Shown in pieces: positions 18,509 through 28,080 of a stretch of DNA of 64,000 bases. The stretch is from Lysobacter sp. Its GTDB lineage: Bacteria > Pseudomonadota > Gammaproteobacteria > Xanthomonadales > Xanthomonadaceae. Both the position numbers and the translations under genes were made by a program. The notes beneath the pieces are model-generated. The model worked only from the letters and a program-made list of their open reading frames with translations. It was not told the DNA's origin and did no database searches. The stretch spans positions 1-64,000 of the forward strand of contig WYBC01000019.1 in the NCBI GenBank assembly GCA_011526085.1, written 5' to 3'. Numbering within the stretch: position 1 is the stretch's first letter; every line of letters begins with the position of its first letter.

Positions 18509-19441
18509 ATGCGTCGTGGATTCACCGGTTTCATCCTGCTGTTCCTGGCGATCGCGTTCTTCGCCCTGCCCGCGCAGGCGCAATCGACCTACACCCGAAC
18601 GAAATACCCGATCGTGCTGGTGCACGGGCTGTTCGGTTTCGATTCGATCCTCGGCGTCTACGACTACTGGTACGGCATCGGCGACGAGCTGAAGGCCGGC
18701 GGCGCCAGCGTCTACACCGCCAGCGTGTCCGCCGCCAATTCCAGCGAAGTGCGCGGCGAACAGCTGATCCGCGACCTCGACCGCCTGCGCGCGATCACCG
18801 GCAAGAGCAAGTTCAACCTGATGGGCCACAGCCACGGCGGGCCGACGGTCCGCTATGTCGCCTCGGTACGCCCGGACCTGGTCGCGTCCGTGACCCTGAT
18901 CGGTGCGCCGAACACCGGCTCGCCGGTCGCCGATGGCGTCAGCGGCGCGCTGCCGCCGGGTTCCCCGCTGCGCACCTTCGTCGCCGGGTTCGTCAACGCC
19001 TTCGCCGGCTTTCTCGGTGCGGTGTCGGGCAACCTCGATCCGCAGAATTCGCTGGCCGCGCTCGGGTCGCTCAGCACCGCCGGCTCGAGCGCGTTCAACG
19101 CGCGCCACCCGCAGGGCAAACCGACCACGTCCTGCGGCAGCGGCGCGGCGACGGTGAACGGGATCCGCTACTACTCGATGAGCGGTACCTCGGTGCTGAC
19201 CAACGTCTTCGACATTTCGGACGCCGCGCTCGGCGCCGGCGGCCTGTTCTTCGGCTTCGAACAGAACGACGGTCTGGTCGGACGCTGCTCCTCGCGCTGG
19301 GGCACCGTGCTGCGCGACGACTACGGCTGGAATCATCTCGACGAGGTCAACCAGTTCCTGGGCCTGCGCGGGCTGTTCTCGTCCAGTCCGCAGAGCGTCT
19401 ATCGCGCCCAGGCCAACCGTCTGCAGTCGCTCGGCCTGTGA
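18509..19441 (+). CDS. lipA: secreted triacylglycerol lipase, family I.1/I.2 (LipA-like)
   Basis: A 310-residue extracellular lipase with a signal peptide (residues 1-24, cleavage after PAQA). The oxyanion loop is VLVHGLFGF, the nucleophile Ser108 lies in GHSHGG, the catalytic Asp is probably in EQNDGLVG and the His in WNHLDEVNQ. A Cys pair (around TSCGSG and GRCSSR) fits the conserved disulfide, and the Asp near LDEVNQ fits the calcium site of Pseudomonas LipA. Export through the periplasm by type II secretion is usual. The next gene encodes its dedicated foldase and overlaps the stop codon. The start is fixed by AAGGAG 6 nt upstream. Confidence 0.92.
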   Translation: MRRGFTGFILLFLAIAFFALPAQAQSTYTRTKYPIVLVHGLFGFDSILGVYDYWYGIGDELKAGGASVYTASVSAANSSEVRGEQLIRDLDRLRAITGKSKFNLMGHSHGGPTVRYVASVRPDLVASVTLIGAPNTGSPVADGVSGALPPGSPLRTFVAGFVNAFAGFLGAVSGNLDPQNSLAALGSLSTAGSSAFNARHPQGKPTTSCGSGAATVNGIRYYSMSGTSVLTNVFDISDAALGAGGLFFGFEQNDGLVGRCSSRWGTVLRDDYGWNHLDEVNQFLGLRGLFSSSPQSVYRAQANRLQSLGL

Positions 19442-20448
19442 GTCGAGCGTTCCACCGCATCGCCGGCGTCGTCGTCCTCGCGACGGCGCTGGCGGGCGGC
19501 GTGTGGTGGTGGACGGCCGCAACGCCATCCACCGCACACCACGCGCCGTCCGCAGCCGGCACCGCCGGAACCGATGCGGCGCTCCGCGACGACACCGCAG
19601 CCGACGCCGGGACCGATGCCGCGCAGGCGGCCGCCGATCCGCTGGCGACCAGTTCGCTGCGCGGGACCGCGGTCGATGGCGAGGTGCGTTTCGACGCCGA
19701 CGGCGCGCTGGTGCTCGACGCCGGGCTGCGCCGGTTCTTCGACTACCACCTCAGCCTGATCGGCGAATGGGACCTGTCGAAGATCCGCGATCAACTGCAG
19801 CGGACGCTGCTCGCCCGCTTCGATGCCACCCGGGCCGGCACGGTGCTCGATCACTTCGACCGTTACACCGCCTACCTGCAGGCGCTCTCGGACAGCGGGA
19901 TCGCCGCGGAGCCGGACCCCGCGCGGCGGCTGGCCGCGGTGCGCACACTGCGCCGCGACCGGCTCGGCGAAGCCATGGCCGAAGGCTTCTTCGCCGCGGA
20001 AGACGCGCTGGCGGCGTTGACCCTGGAGCGGATGCGGATCGCCGGCGATGCGCGGATGAGCGCCGACGACAAACGCGAAGCGCTGGCCGCGCTCGACCGC
20101 GAGGCCGGCTACGACGCGCGCGCGTCGGCCGGACTGGCGGAGGAGGCGGAAAGCATCGAACGGCGCGCGTTGCCCCCCCCGCAGCGCGAAGCCGAACGGA
20201 CGGCGCGATGGGGCGCGGATGCCGCGCAGCGGCTGGCCGCACTCGACGCCGAACGCGCCGCCTGGGACGCGCGGGTGCGCCGCTACGCCGAAGCGCGGGC
20301 GCGCATCGACGCCGATCGCCGTCTGGACCCGCAGGGCCGGGCGCAGGCGATCGCGGCGCTGCGGGCGCGGATGTTCACATCGACCGAACAGCGACGGATC
20401 GCGTCGCTGGAGGCGATCGGCCAGCTCGAAGCCACCCTGTCGCAGTGA
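19438..20448 (+). CDS. lifO: lipase-specific foldase / lipase chaperone (Lif)
   Basis: Membrane-anchored periplasmic steric chaperone that folds the lipase encoded just upstream; 336 residues. An N-terminal transmembrane segment spans residues 7-26. A low-complexity Ala/Thr/Asp linker follows, then SSLRGTAVDGEVRFDADG and the diagnostic RxxFDYxxSxxGE motif as RRFFDYHLSLIGE (98-110). The rest is all-helical and charged, as in the arm-like Lif structure. The GTG at 19438 overlaps the lipA stop (GTGA), so synthesis of lipase and foldase is coupled. Confidence 0.92.
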   Translation: MSRAFHRIAGVVVLATALAGGVWWWTAATPSTAHHAPSAAGTAGTDAALRDDTAADAGTDAAQAAADPLATSSLRGTAVDGEVRFDADGALVLDAGLRRFFDYHLSLIGEWDLSKIRDQLQRTLLARFDATRAGTVLDHFDRYTAYLQALSDSGIAAEPDPARRLAAVRTLRRDRLGEAMAEGFFAAEDALAALTLERMRIAGDARMSADDKREALAALDREAGYDARASAGLAEEAESIERRALPPPQREAERTARWGADAAQRLAALDAERAAWDARVRRYAEARARIDADRRLDPQGRAQAIAALRARMFTSTEQRRIASLEAIGQLEATLSQ

Positions 20449-20582
20449 GCATCGCCGGGCCGTGAGCCATGCGGCTCGGGTCAGGACAACGACGGCAATA
20501 TGCGGTCCCGCCCGGCGAGGACGGGAGCCGCGAACCGATGCCGGTCAACCGACGCGGGTCGGCGAAAGTATCTCCCCGGGCT

Positions 20583-21428
20583 TCAGCGACCGCCGGCGGT
20601 GCTGTCCGCGGGCTTCGCCTTCTTCTCGGCCGCCAGTTCGTCGAGGGCCTGCAGCATCTTGGCCGGCGGCAGATAGCCCGGCAGCGCGATGCCATCGACG
20701 TTGATCGCCATCGGCGTGCCTTCCAGACCGATGCGCTGGCCGAGCTTGTACTGCGCGGCCACCGGGTTGGTGCAGCGCTTGGGCGGCACCGCCACGCCGC
20801 TCTTGGCGTCGGTCAGGGCCTGACGGCGATCGGCGGAACACCACACAGACTCCATCGCCAGCGCGTCGGCGCTGGTCAGGCCGGCGCGCGGGAACGCCAG
20901 ATATTCGATGGCGATGCCGAGCTTGTTGTAGTCGGCCATTTCCGAATGCATCTTGCGGCAGAAGCCGCATTCGATGTCGGTGAACACGGTGACCGTGTGC
21001 TTGCGCGGACCCACCGGGGCGAACACGATGCGATCGGTCACCGGCACCTTGGCCAGCTCGTCGCGACGCAGGCCGCTGAGGCCGATCTGGGTCAGGTCTT
21101 TCTGCTTCTCGATGTCGAACAGCAAGCCCTGCAGCATGTAGCGGCCGTCGTCGCTGAAATACACCACGCGGCCGTGGACGATGGCTTCCTGGAAACCGGG
21201 CATCGGCGCCGGGCCGACGCGGTCGGGCACCAGGCTCGGATCGATCTTCTTCAGCGCGGCGCGGACCATCGCTTCCTTGGCGGGATCCGCCGGTTTGGTC
21301 GGGGTGCTCGCGGGGGCGTTCGCCGCCTTGGGCGCTTCCGGCGCGGCCGCCGTGTCGTCGGCGGGTTTGGATTGGGCGCAGGCGGACACGCTGAGGGCGC
21401 AAAGCAGGGCGAACACCGGGAGTTTCAT
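20583..21428 (-). CDS. dsbC: thiol:disulfide interchange protein DsbC-type disulfide isomerase (putative lipoprotein)
   Basis: Periplasmic disulfide isomerase, 281 residues. The thioredoxin-fold active site is CGFC at 134-137 (TDIECGFCRKM), with a cis-Pro loop GTPMAI and a second Cys pair (VWCSADRR / KRCTNP) as in DsbC. Residues 1-17 look like a lipoprotein signal (LSVSAC), unlike the soluble E. coli protein, followed by a Pro/Ala/Lys-rich linker (20-52). The start at 21428 matches the signal peptide; an ATG 15 nt upstream is possible. It lies downstream of xerD on the same strand, the order seen in E. coli (xerD-dsbC). It could help fold the disulfide-bearing lipase next door (inference). 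Confidence 0.9.
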   Translation of the reverse strand: MKLPVFALLCALSVSACAQSKPADDTAAAPEAPKAANAPASTPTKPADPAKEAMVRAALKKIDPSLVPDRVGPAPMPGFQEAIVHGRVVYFSDDGRYMLQGLLFDIEKQKDLTQIGLSGLRRDELAKVPVTDRIVFAPVGPRKHTVTVFTDIECGFCRKMHSEMADYNKLGIAIEYLAFPRAGLTSADALAMESVWCSADRRQALTDAKSGVAVPPKRCTNPVAAQYKLGQRIGLEGTPMAINVDGIALPGYLPPAKMLQALDELAAEKKAKPADSTAGGR

Positions 21429-21622
21429 ACAGGGCGGTTCCATCGGATGACTGGGGTGATGTCGGCTGGGACCACCGCGCGGCGGCGAAGTTCAGACGAC
21501 GCTTTCGTCCGATTGTCGCATGCACCGGCGGCACCGGTCCGCGCTGCGCGGGTCGGCGGATGTGACGGCGATTGCAGCCCGGAACGGCCAGTGCGCGGGA
21601 GCCGGCGGCCCGCCCTCGACGC

Positions 21623-22576
21623 TCAGCCCCGCGGGTGGTGCTGCGCGTGCAGGCGCTTGAGTTGCTCGCGCGCCACCAGAGTGTAGATCTGGGTGGTGGA
21701 CAGGCTGGCATGGCCCAGCAGCATCTGCAGCGCGCGCAGGTCGGCGCCGTGATTGAGCAGGTGGGTGGCGAAGCTGTGGCGCAGACCGTGCGGGCTGATC
21801 CGGCGCGGATCGATGCCCGCCACGCCGGCGTAACGCTTCACCAGCCCCCAGAACAACTGCCGCGTCGGCGGCTCTCCCCCGGGCACGAGGAACAACGCCT
21901 GCGGCGCGCGCTTGCCGGCCAGCGCCGGCCGGGCCTCGGCCAGATAACGCTGCAGCCAGTGCTGCGCTTCCTCGCCCAGCGGCACCAGCCGGTCCTTGCC
22001 GCCCTTGCCGGTGACCCGCAGCACGCCCTGGCGCAGATTCACCGCGGTGGCGGCGATGCCCACCAGCTCGCTCACGCGCAGGCCGGCGGCGTACATCAGT
22101 TCCAGCATCGCGCGATCGCGCAGGCCCGCCGGTGCGGCCGTGTCCGGTGCGGCCAGCAGCGCCTCGATCTCGCGTTCGCTCAGCGCCTTCGGCAGCGAGC
22201 GCGGCAGCTTCGGCGGATCGAGCAGCGCGGTGGGATCGTCCGCCCGCGCGCCCCGGCGCAGTTGCAGCGCGAAGAACGCGCGCAGGGTCGACAGCAGCCG
22301 CGCGTTGCTGCGCGGCGAATAGCCGCTGCGGGTGCGCCAGGCGAGGTAGTCGAACAGCGCCGCGCGGTCCGCGCCGGCGAGCCCGCCGCCCGCGCCGTCG
22401 CGCCAGCGCGCGAAGCCTTCCAGATCGCGGCGATAGCTGGCCTGGGTCTGCGGCGCGAGTCCGTTCTCGGCCCACATCGTTTCGATGAACGCATGGATCG
22501 CGCCCGCATCGGCATCGCGCAGCGGCGGCAGCGCGATGGCCTGTTCGCGTCGTTCGGCGGGCGTCCTGGCGGTCAT
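21623..22576 (-). CDS. xerD: site-specific tyrosine recombinase XerD
   Basis: XerD, with XerC, resolves chromosome dimers at dif. The 317-residue protein has the SAM-like N-terminal DNA-binding domain and all catalytic residues: Arg167 (AGLRVSEL), Lys in [12 protein letters not shown] (191/194), His263 and Arg266 ([14 protein letters not shown]), His289 ([13 protein letters not shown]) and the nucleophile Tyr298. The choice of XerD over XerC rests on dsbC following it, as in E. coli. About 19 N-terminal residues precede the conserved start. It is divergent from the RDD gene with about 50 bp between starts; no clear Shine-Dalgarno is seen. Confidence 0.93.
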   Translation of the reverse strand: MTARTPAERREQAIALPPLRDADAGAIHAFIETMWAENGLAPQTQASYRRDLEGFARWRDGAGGGLAGADRAALFDYLAWRTRSGYSPRSNARLLSTLRAFFALQLRRGARADDPTALLDPPKLPRSLPKALSEREIEALLAAPDTAAPAGLRDRAMLELMYAAGLRVSELVGIAATAVNLRQGVLRVTGKGGKDRLVPLGEEAQHWLQRYLAEARPALAGKRAPQALFLVPGGEPPTRQLFWGLVKRYAGVAGIDPRRISPHGLRHSFATHLLNHGADLRALQMLLGHASLSTTQIYTLVAREQLKRLHAQHHPRG

Positions 22577-22627
22577 GCGGACAGGGTAACGCGCCGACGC
22601 GGCCGGGGCGTCCTTTATCCTGTCGCG

Positions 22628-23110
22628 ATGACCGACGCCGACAACCCCTCTCCCGCCGTTCCGCCGAAGCCCCGGGCCCTCGTGTGGCGGCGCCTGCTCT
22701 CGCTGTTCTACGACCTGTGGCCGGTGGTCGCGCTGTGGATGCTGGTCTCGGCGCTGTTCAACCTCGGCTACTACCTCGCCGGCCACGACCGCCGCGACAT
22801 CCTCGAAACCGCCAGTCTCCTCGGCGCGCTGCTGTGGCTCTGCTGCTGGCTCCTGGCGGGCGCCTACGCCGTCGCCAGCTGGTCGCGCGGCGGCCAGACC
22901 CTCGGCATGCGCCCCTGGCGCCTGCGCGTGACCGGCGCCGATGGCGCCGCGCCCACCCGCGCCCAGCTCATCCGCCGCTATCTCGTCGGCAATCTGTCGC
23001 TGCTGCTCGGCGGCCTCGGCTTCTGGTGGGCGTGGTTCGACCGCGACCGCCTGGCCTGGCACGACCGCGCCAGCGGCACGCGGGTGGTGCGGGTGGCGAA
23101 GCGCGCATGA
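22628..23110 (+). CDS. RDD family inner-membrane protein
   Basis: A 160-residue membrane protein of the RDD family. [13 protein letters not shown] near residue 20 holds the conserved Arg and Asp residues of the first helix. Three hydrophobic segments lie at about 28-50, 60-80 and 115-130, with [14 protein letters not shown] and a terminal [15 protein letters not shown] typical of the family. Its function is unknown in most bacteria; some RDD proteins act in ion transport or stress tolerance. In this lineage it commonly sits between xerD and lptGF. Confidence 0.88.
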   Translation: MTDADNPSPAVPPKPRALVWRRLLSLFYDLWPVVALWMLVSALFNLGYYLAGHDRRDILETASLLGALLWLCCWLLAGAYAVASWSRGGQTLGMRPWRLRVTGADGAAPTRAQLIRRYLVGNLSLLLGGLGFWWAWFDRDRLAWHDRASGTRVVRVAKRA

Positions 23111-23120
23111 TTCGGGACCA

Positions 23121-23187
23121 GGTAGAGTGGCCTTCAGGCCGCTGATCTTGCGGTACGAAAAAGCAGCGGGCTGAAGCCCGCTCTACC
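23121..23187. repeat. GTAGAG-headed REP-like palindrome
   Basis: Begins GGTAGAGTGGCCTTCAGGCC and ends in GGGCTGAAGCCCGCTCTACC; the 24-nt arms are complementary with a few mismatches around a 19-nt loop. It belongs to the same family as the copies at 33352-33415 and 35905-35970. It starts 11 nt after the RDD gene stop. Confidence 0.8.
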
Positions 23188-23282
23188 GGAAATCGTCAGA
23201 GAGATCGGTTCGCCGAAGCTGGCGGATCAACGCATCTTCCCGGAATCGCAGACCCGGACGGGGGCGGACAGGAGGTCCGTCG

Positions 23283-23316
23283 TTTTTCGACAAGGCACGG
23301 ATGCCTTGTCGAAAAA
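23283..23316. terminator. bidirectional rho-independent terminator
   Basis: TTTTTCGACAAGGCA (23283-23297) is perfectly complementary to TGCCTTGTCGAAAAA (23302-23316) around a 4-nt CGGA loop. The A/T runs at the stem base on both strands fit a terminator for the RDD gene and for lptG from the other side. Confidence 0.7.
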
Positions 23317-23432
23317 TCCCGGATACGGTTCCGACGGCAGATTTGAATTGAACCTGAGTGTTTTCTTGACTCACGCCTTCGGCGCTCGCCCTTCGGGCCG
23401 GCTTCGCCGTTCGCATCGCAAGCGACGCAGTG

Positions 23433-23461
23433 GTGACTTTCTTTGCGCCAAAGAAAGTCAC
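23433..23461. repeat. perfect 13-bp hairpin, dispersed-repeat type
   Basis: GTGACTTTCTTTG (23433-23445) and CAAAGAAAGTCAC (23449-23461) form a perfect stem around CGC. I recognise this GTGACTTTCTTT...AAAGAAAGTCAC palindrome as a widely dispersed proteobacterial intergenic repeat. It lies about 90 nt downstream of the lptG stop. Confidence 0.65.
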
Positions 23462-23552
23462 CCGCGCACCAGCGCGGAAAAGATTCCGGGCTTTACCCAA
23501 GGCACATTGCGCCGAGCAACCGCATCGAACGCAATTCGCGCCGGGGCCCGAC

Positions 23553-24665
23553 CTACCCGCTCCGCCGCTTGAACAACCACAGCGACAACCCGACCATCGC
23601 CAGCGCCGGAATCAGATACGCGATGCGATAGTCGAACTTGAACACGCCGGCGAGGCGCACGAACTGGGTCTGCACCAGCCAGAACCCCAGCGAGAAGATG
23701 ATGCCCATGAACAAACGCTTGCCCAGACCGCCGCTGCGCAGCGAACCGAACGCGAACGGGATCGCGAGCAGGCTCAGCACCAGCACGTTCACCGGATAGA
23801 ACCAGCGGCCCCAGTAATGCTCCTGGAATTCGCTCGAATCCAGACCGTTGCGTTCGCGATACTCGATGCCGTCCCGCAGCTGCGCCGCGGTCATGTAACG
23901 CGGGCGCCAGATGTTGCGGGTGCTGGCGGCGAGCGCGGCCGCGTCGAGGCGCGACGCCCAGCGCTCTTCGGCGGCGGTGGTGCGGATCGCGGCCTTGGCC
24001 TCGAAACGGGTGCGCTCGACCTTGCGCAGGATCCACTCGCCCTCGCGATGCTCGGCGCTGCCGGCATGGACGATCGAGATCAGGCGGCCGTCGGGCGCCA
24101 GCTCGAAGAGTCGCACGTCGTTGAGCTCCAGCCACTGCCGGCCGTTCTCGCTGCGCTCCTGCCCGGTCTGCGCGTTGAGGAACACGTCGCCCTCGCGCGC
24201 CCACAGGCCGGAATACTGCGCGACGATCACCTGGTCGGATTTGGCCGCGGCCTTCAGGGTGTCGGCGCGGCGCTGCGCCCACGGGCCGACGGTTTCGCCG
24301 TTGATCACCATCAGCGCGGTGAGCACGGTCAGCGCCAGGATCACCGACAGGCTGATGCGGCGGCGCGACAGGCCGAGCGCGCGCAGCACGGTGAGTTCGG
24401 AGCTGGCGGACATCTGCCCGAGGCCGATCACCGCACCGATCACCGCCGAATACGGAAACAGCATGTAGGCGCGGCGCGGCAGGCTGTAGACGACATTGGT
24501 GGCGGCGGCGAGGAAATCGTACTTGCCGGTGCCGATGTCGCTCATTTCGGTGAGCAGGCCGCTGATCACCGCGTCCAGGCCGACCAGCACCGTCCAGGTC
24601 AGCAGCACCGAGCCCAGCACCACCCGGCCGATGTACAGATCGTGGATCTTCGGAAACGGCTTCAT
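23553..24665 (-). CDS. lptG: LPS export ABC transporter permease LptG
   Basis: Inner-membrane permease of the LptB2FG lipopolysaccharide extractor; 370 residues. It has three transmembrane helices at the N-terminus (about 15-38, 65-90, 100-120), a periplasmic beta-jellyroll domain (about 130-265), and three C-terminal helices. YIGRVVLGSVLLTWTVL and SASSELTVLRALGLS (the coupling helix contacting LptB) are typical. The ATG overlaps the lptF stop (ATGA), so the two subunits are made together. The ending KRRSG follows the last helix. Confidence 0.95.
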   Translation of the reverse strand: MKPFPKIHDLYIGRVVLGSVLLTWTVLVGLDAVISGLLTEMSDIGTGKYDFLAAATNVVYSLPRRAYMLFPYSAVIGAVIGLGQMSASSELTVLRALGLSRRRISLSVILALTVLTALMVINGETVGPWAQRRADTLKAAAKSDQVIVAQYSGLWAREGDVFLNAQTGQERSENGRQWLELNDVRLFELAPDGRLISIVHAGSAEHREGEWILRKVERTRFEAKAAIRTTAAEERWASRLDAAALAASTRNIWRPRYMTAAQLRDGIEYRERNGLDSSEFQEHYWGRWFYPVNVLVLSLLAIPFAFGSLRSGGLGKRLFMGIIFSLGFWLVQTQFVRLAGVFKFDYRIAYLIPALAMVGLSLWLFKRRSG

Positions 24666-25762
24666 GCGTGCGCCTGCGGATGTCCGTTCTTCGGACGCCG
24701 GATCGCGCCGTCGTGCGCGTACATCCACACCGCCACCACCAGCAGCGGCACCAGCATCCACCACAGGCCGAGCATGCCCGGGACCTTGCCGTCCTCCAGC
24801 CACTGGGTGCCCAGCATCATCAGGAACACGCCGAACAGATAGATCAGGAAACCGACGGCGAGATTGCCGTAGCGCGCCTGCCGCGGCGAACTGCGCGACA
24901 GCGGGATCGCCAGCAGCGCGAAGGCCAAGGTCAACAGCGGCGGCGCCAGCCGCGAATGCAACTGCGCCGACGCCTCGGGCCGCGGATCGCCGAACAGCGC
25001 GGTCGTCGGCTGCAGCGCGACATCGCTGTTCTTGCGCCGCGGAGTCAGGTCTTCGGGCAACCGCACTTCGTTGACGGCATAGCGCATCAGGCGGAAATCG
25101 CGGCCACCCGCCAGCGGCCCCTCGACCTCGAAGCCCTGCGCCAGCCGCAGGTAGCGGTCGCGCTCGCTCTGCACCGACAGCGTGCCGGTCTGCGACGTGG
25201 TGACATCGAAGCGCTGGTCTTTCTGGCGGTAGACGAACACCCGCTGCATCTCGCGGCTGTCGGCGGACATCCCGCCGACGTAGATCACCCCGCCGCCGCC
25301 CGGGAGTTCGGTGAAGCGGCCCGGCTCCATGCCCGCGATCAGCAGGTTGCGGCCGGCCTCCTCGATCATCCGTGCGGACACCCGGTCGGCCCACGGCCCC
25401 AGCCACAGCGAACACAGGCCGACGCCGGCCACGATCGGCAACGCCATCCACGCCAGCGGCCGCAGCATGCGCCGCGGCCCCACGCCGATCGACACCAGCA
25501 CCGGCATCTCGGCATCGCGGTACAGGCGGCCCATGGCCAGCATCAGGCCCAGCATCACCGCCAGCGGCAGGATCAGCGGCAGCCATTTCAGGAACACCAG
25601 CCCCAGCTGGGCCAGCAGCATGCCCGGGGGCACCTTGCCCCGGGCCACGTCGCCCAGCACGTCGGCGAAGGCACCGCCCAGCAACACGATCAGGACCACC
25701 ACCAGCACGGCGAACGTGCTCTGCGCGAACTCGCGGATCAGGTATCGGTCCAGCTTCAACAT
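24662..25762 (-). CDS. lptF: LPS export ABC transporter permease LptF
   Basis: Partner permease of LptG in the LptB2FG complex that lifts LPS from the inner membrane into the LptC-LptA bridge; 366 residues with the same 3 + 3 helix layout and a periplasmic jellyroll (about 125-260). [20 protein letters not shown] is the family N-terminus, and [19 protein letters not shown] is the LptB coupling helix. The C-terminal half shows [21 protein letters not shown]. The start at 25762 stands about 45 nt from a TTTAAT that could be its -10. It is divergent from pepA. Confidence 0.95.
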   Translation of the reverse strand: MLKLDRYLIREFAQSTFAVLVVVLIVLLGGAFADVLGDVARGKVPPGMLLAQLGLVFLKWLPLILPLAVMLGLMLAMGRLYRDAEMPVLVSIGVGPRRMLRPLAWMALPIVAGVGLCSLWLGPWADRVSARMIEEAGRNLLIAGMEPGRFTELPGGGGVIYVGGMSADSREMQRVFVYRQKDQRFDVTTSQTGTLSVQSERDRYLRLAQGFEVEGPLAGGRDFRLMRYAVNEVRLPEDLTPRRKNSDVALQPTTALFGDPRPEASAQLHSRLAPPLLTLAFALLAIPLSRSSPRQARYGNLAVGFLIYLFGVFLMMLGTQWLEDGKVPGMLGLWWMLVPLLVVAVWMYAHDGAIRRPKNGHPQAHA

Positions 25763-26043
25763 GCGGGGACGGGGTCCGGGCGCCGGGCATCCGGCAGGGG
25801 CTTTGGATTAAACTTCGGAGTTCTGCGCGCGCCCCGGTCGACTCATGGCCGGTGCCGGGCGCGGACGGCACCGTCTCCGGGCCCTCAAGGCGCCCGGGGA
25901 TTGTACGGAATGGCGTCGGCGGAAAGGCATCCCGTCTGAACGGGGACGTCCCCGGCGGTTCAGGCACTCCCGCACCGCAGGCTTGCACGCCATGCCACCG
26001 CCCGCACCTTTCCTCTCCCGAACGCCTCCACGGAACCCGATCC

Positions 26044-27531
26044 ATGGCCCTCGAATTCACCCTCCACGGCGCTCCCGCCGCCGACGCCGCCACCTTCGCC
26101 AGCGACTGCATCGTGATCGGCGCCTTCGCCGACAAGACCCTGACCGCCACCGGTCAGGCGCTCGATGCGGCCTGCGGCGGCCGCATCGCCGCGCTGATCG
26201 AGCGCGGCGACGTCTCCGGCAAGACCGGCAAGACCGCCGTGCTGCACGACCTGCCCGGCGTGACCGCGCCGCGGGTGCTGGTGGTGGGCCTGGGCGAAGC
26301 CGGCAAGTTCGGCGTGCCGCAGTACATCAAGGCCGCCGGCGACGCCGCCCGCGCGCTGAAGGACGGCGCCGCCGCCAGCGCGCTGTTCTCGCTGAGCGAA
26401 GTGCCCGTGACCGGCCGCGACGGCGCCTGGGCCATCCGCCAGGCCGCGATCGCCATCAACCACGCCTGCTACCGCTACACCGCCACGCTCGGCGACAAGA
26501 ACAAATCCAAGGGCGAGAGCAAGCTCGCCACGGTCGCCATCGCCGGCAGCGACGCCACCGCGCTGGCGCGCGGCCAGGCCATCGCCGCGGGCATCGCCTT
26601 CACCCGCGAACTCGGCAACCTGCCGCCGAACGTCTGCACCCCGGCCTATCTGGCTGAGCAGGCGCAGCAGTTCGCCCGCGACCATGGCGCCGAAGCCGAG
26701 ATCCTCGACGAAGACCAGATGCAGGCGCTGGGCATGGGCTCGCTGCTCGCGGTGGCGCGCGGCTCGGCCAACCGGCCGCGGCTGATCGTGCTGAAGTGGC
26801 AGGGCGGCGGCGACGCCAAACCCTTCGTGCTGGTCGGCAAGGGCATCACCTTCGACACCGGCGGCGTCAACCTCAAGACGCAGGGCGGCATCGAAGAGAT
26901 GAAGTACGACATGTGCGGCGCTGCCAGCGTCCTCGGCGCCTTCGTCGCCGCGGTGAAGATGAAGCTGCCGATCAACCTCGTCAGCATCGTGCCGGCGGTC
27001 GAGAACGCCATCGACGGCAACGCCTATCGCCCCTCGGACGTGATCACCAGCATGTCCGGCAAGACCATCGAAGTCGGCAACACCGACGCCGAAGGCCGAC
27101 TGATCCTGTGCGACGCCCTCACCTACGCGCAGCGCTTCGAGCCGCAGGCCCTGCTGGACGTGGCCACCCTCACCGGCGCCTGCGTGATCGCGCTGGGCAA
27201 ATACGCCGCCGGCCTGATGAGCAAGCACGACGACCTCGCAGACGAACTGTTGCAGGCCGGCGAACACGTGTTCGACCGTGCCTGGCGCCTGCCGCTGTGG
27301 GACGAATACCAGACCCAGCTGAACTCGATCTTCGCCGACGTCTACAACATCGGCGGCCGCAACGCCGGCGCGATCACCGCCGGCTGCTTCCTCTCCCGCT
27401 TCGCCGAAGGCCAGCGCTGGGCGCATCTCGACATCGCCGGCGTGGCCAACGACGACGGCAAACTCGGCATGGCCACCGGCCGCCCGGTCGGCCTGCTGTC
27501 GCAGTGGCTGATGGATCGGGCGCAGGGCTGA
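26044..27531 (+). CDS. pepA: leucyl aminopeptidase (M17)
   Basis: Cytosolic hexameric dizinc aminopeptidase PepA, 495 residues. The catalytic domain is clear: [16 protein letters not shown] with the metal/Lys ligands, [29 protein letters not shown] with the M17 signature, and [10 protein letters not shown]. The N-terminal domain (1-170) is variable, as usual. In gammaproteobacteria PepA also binds DNA as an accessory factor for Xer recombination, so its closeness to xerD is worth noting. The holC gene follows with a 2-nt gap. Confidence 0.96.
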   Translation: MALEFTLHGAPAADAATFASDCIVIGAFADKTLTATGQALDAACGGRIAALIERGDVSGKTGKTAVLHDLPGVTAPRVLVVGLGEAGKFGVPQYIKAAGDAARALKDGAAASALFSLSEVPVTGRDGAWAIRQAAIAINHACYRYTATLGDKNKSKGESKLATVAIAGSDATALARGQAIAAGIAFTRELGNLPPNVCTPAYLAEQAQQFARDHGAEAEILDEDQMQALGMGSLLAVARGSANRPRLIVLKWQGGGDAKPFVLVGKGITFDTGGVNLKTQGGIEEMKYDMCGAASVLGAFVAAVKMKLPINLVSIVPAVENAIDGNAYRPSDVITSMSGKTIEVGNTDAEGRLILCDALTYAQRFEPQALLDVATLTGACVIALGKYAAGLMSKHDDLADELLQAGEHVFDRAWRLPLWDEYQTQLNSIFADVYNIGGRNAGAITAGCFLSRFAEGQRWAHLDIAGVANDDGKLGMATGRPVGLLSQWLMDRAQG

Positions 27532-27533
27532 CG

Positions 27534-27959
27534 GTGCCCCGCGCCGACTTCTACCTCATCCAGAAACCGCGCTTCCGCGAGGAACCGCTGCGGCTGGTGT
27601 GCGAGCTGGCGCGCAAGGCCTACGACGCCAACCTGTGGACGCTGGTGCTGGCGCGCGACACCGCACAGGCGGAAGCGCTGGACGAGTTGCTGTGGGCCTT
27701 CGACGAAGACGCCTACATCCCGCACCAGATCGCCGGCACCGACGACGAGGACGCGCTGACGCCGGTGCTGATCGCGAGACCGGATACCGACATCGCGCTG
27801 CGGCCGCTGGTGATCAACCTGCGCGACGCGCCGGTCGACGGCGTGTTCGAGCGCGTCCTGGAAGTCGTGCCCGCCGACGACTCCGCGCGCGGCCCGCTGC
27901 GCGAACGCTGGAAGCAATACCAGGCGCGCGGGCTGGAACTGAAGAAATACGACATGTGA
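27534..27959 (+). CDS. holC: DNA polymerase III subunit chi
   Basis: Chi, 141 residues, bridges the clamp loader (through psi) to single-strand-binding protein at the replication fork. The N-terminal [26 protein letters not shown] and the middle [17 protein letters not shown] are characteristic, followed by [10 protein letters not shown]. The start is the GTG at 27534, two nt past the pepA stop; no ATG precedes the conserved block. The pepA-holC-valS order is classical. A likely psi subunit gene lies 3.6 kb downstream. Confidence 0.93.
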   Translation: MPRADFYLIQKPRFREEPLRLVCELARKAYDANLWTLVLARDTAQAEALDELLWAFDEDAYIPHQIAGTDDEDALTPVLIARPDTDIALRPLVINLRDAPVDGVFERVLEVVPADDSARGPLRERWKQYQARGLELKKYDM

Positions 27960-27966
27960 CCCCCAT

Positions 27967-28052
27967 CCTGTCATCCCGAGCGCAGCGAGGGACCTGCTTC
28001 ATCGCTTTTCGTCCCGGAAAAGCAGGTCCCTCGCTGCGCTCGGGATGACAGG
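27967..28052. repeat. perfect 33-bp inverted repeat between holC and valS
   Basis: Left arm 27967-27999 starts CCTGTCATCCCGAGCGCAGC; right arm 28020-28052 is its exact complement and ends GGGATGACAGG. The loop is 20 nt. It fills most of the 121-bp gap and ends 28 nt before the valS ATG. The core TGTCATCCCGAGCGCAGCGA is a palindromic repeat type widespread in bacterial intergenic DNA. It may act as an attenuating hairpin ahead of valS (inference); no T-run is present. Confidence 0.85.
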
Positions 28053-28080
28053 AAACACTACGAACACGAGCCACGACACC

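Larger units (their letters stand above)
23188..23552. other. repeat-filled gap between convergent RDD and lptG genes
   Basis: After the REP element no convincing gene is present. The stretch holds a strong bidirectional terminator (23283-23316) and a perfect 13-bp hairpin (23433-23461). The remainder (TTCGGCGCTCGCCCTTCGGG and flanks) looks like the dispersed intergenic repeats of this family. Short open frames here read like those repeats and not like protein. Confidence 0.6.

Noticed and set aside
21623-22576. Calling the recombinase an integrase of a mobile island
   Set aside because: It sits in a housekeeping run next to dsbC and the RDD-lptGF-pepA block, and has XerD length and motifs with no att-like repeats flanking.
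23306-23572. Short plus-strand frames between RDD and lptG genes
   Set aside because: They read through dispersed intergenic repeats (the KESHPRT-type translation is typical of such repeats) and end inside lptG.
28045-28080. ATG at 28045 as the valS start
   Set aside because: It lies within the right arm of the 33-bp palindrome and lacks a ribosome site; family homology begins after 28081.
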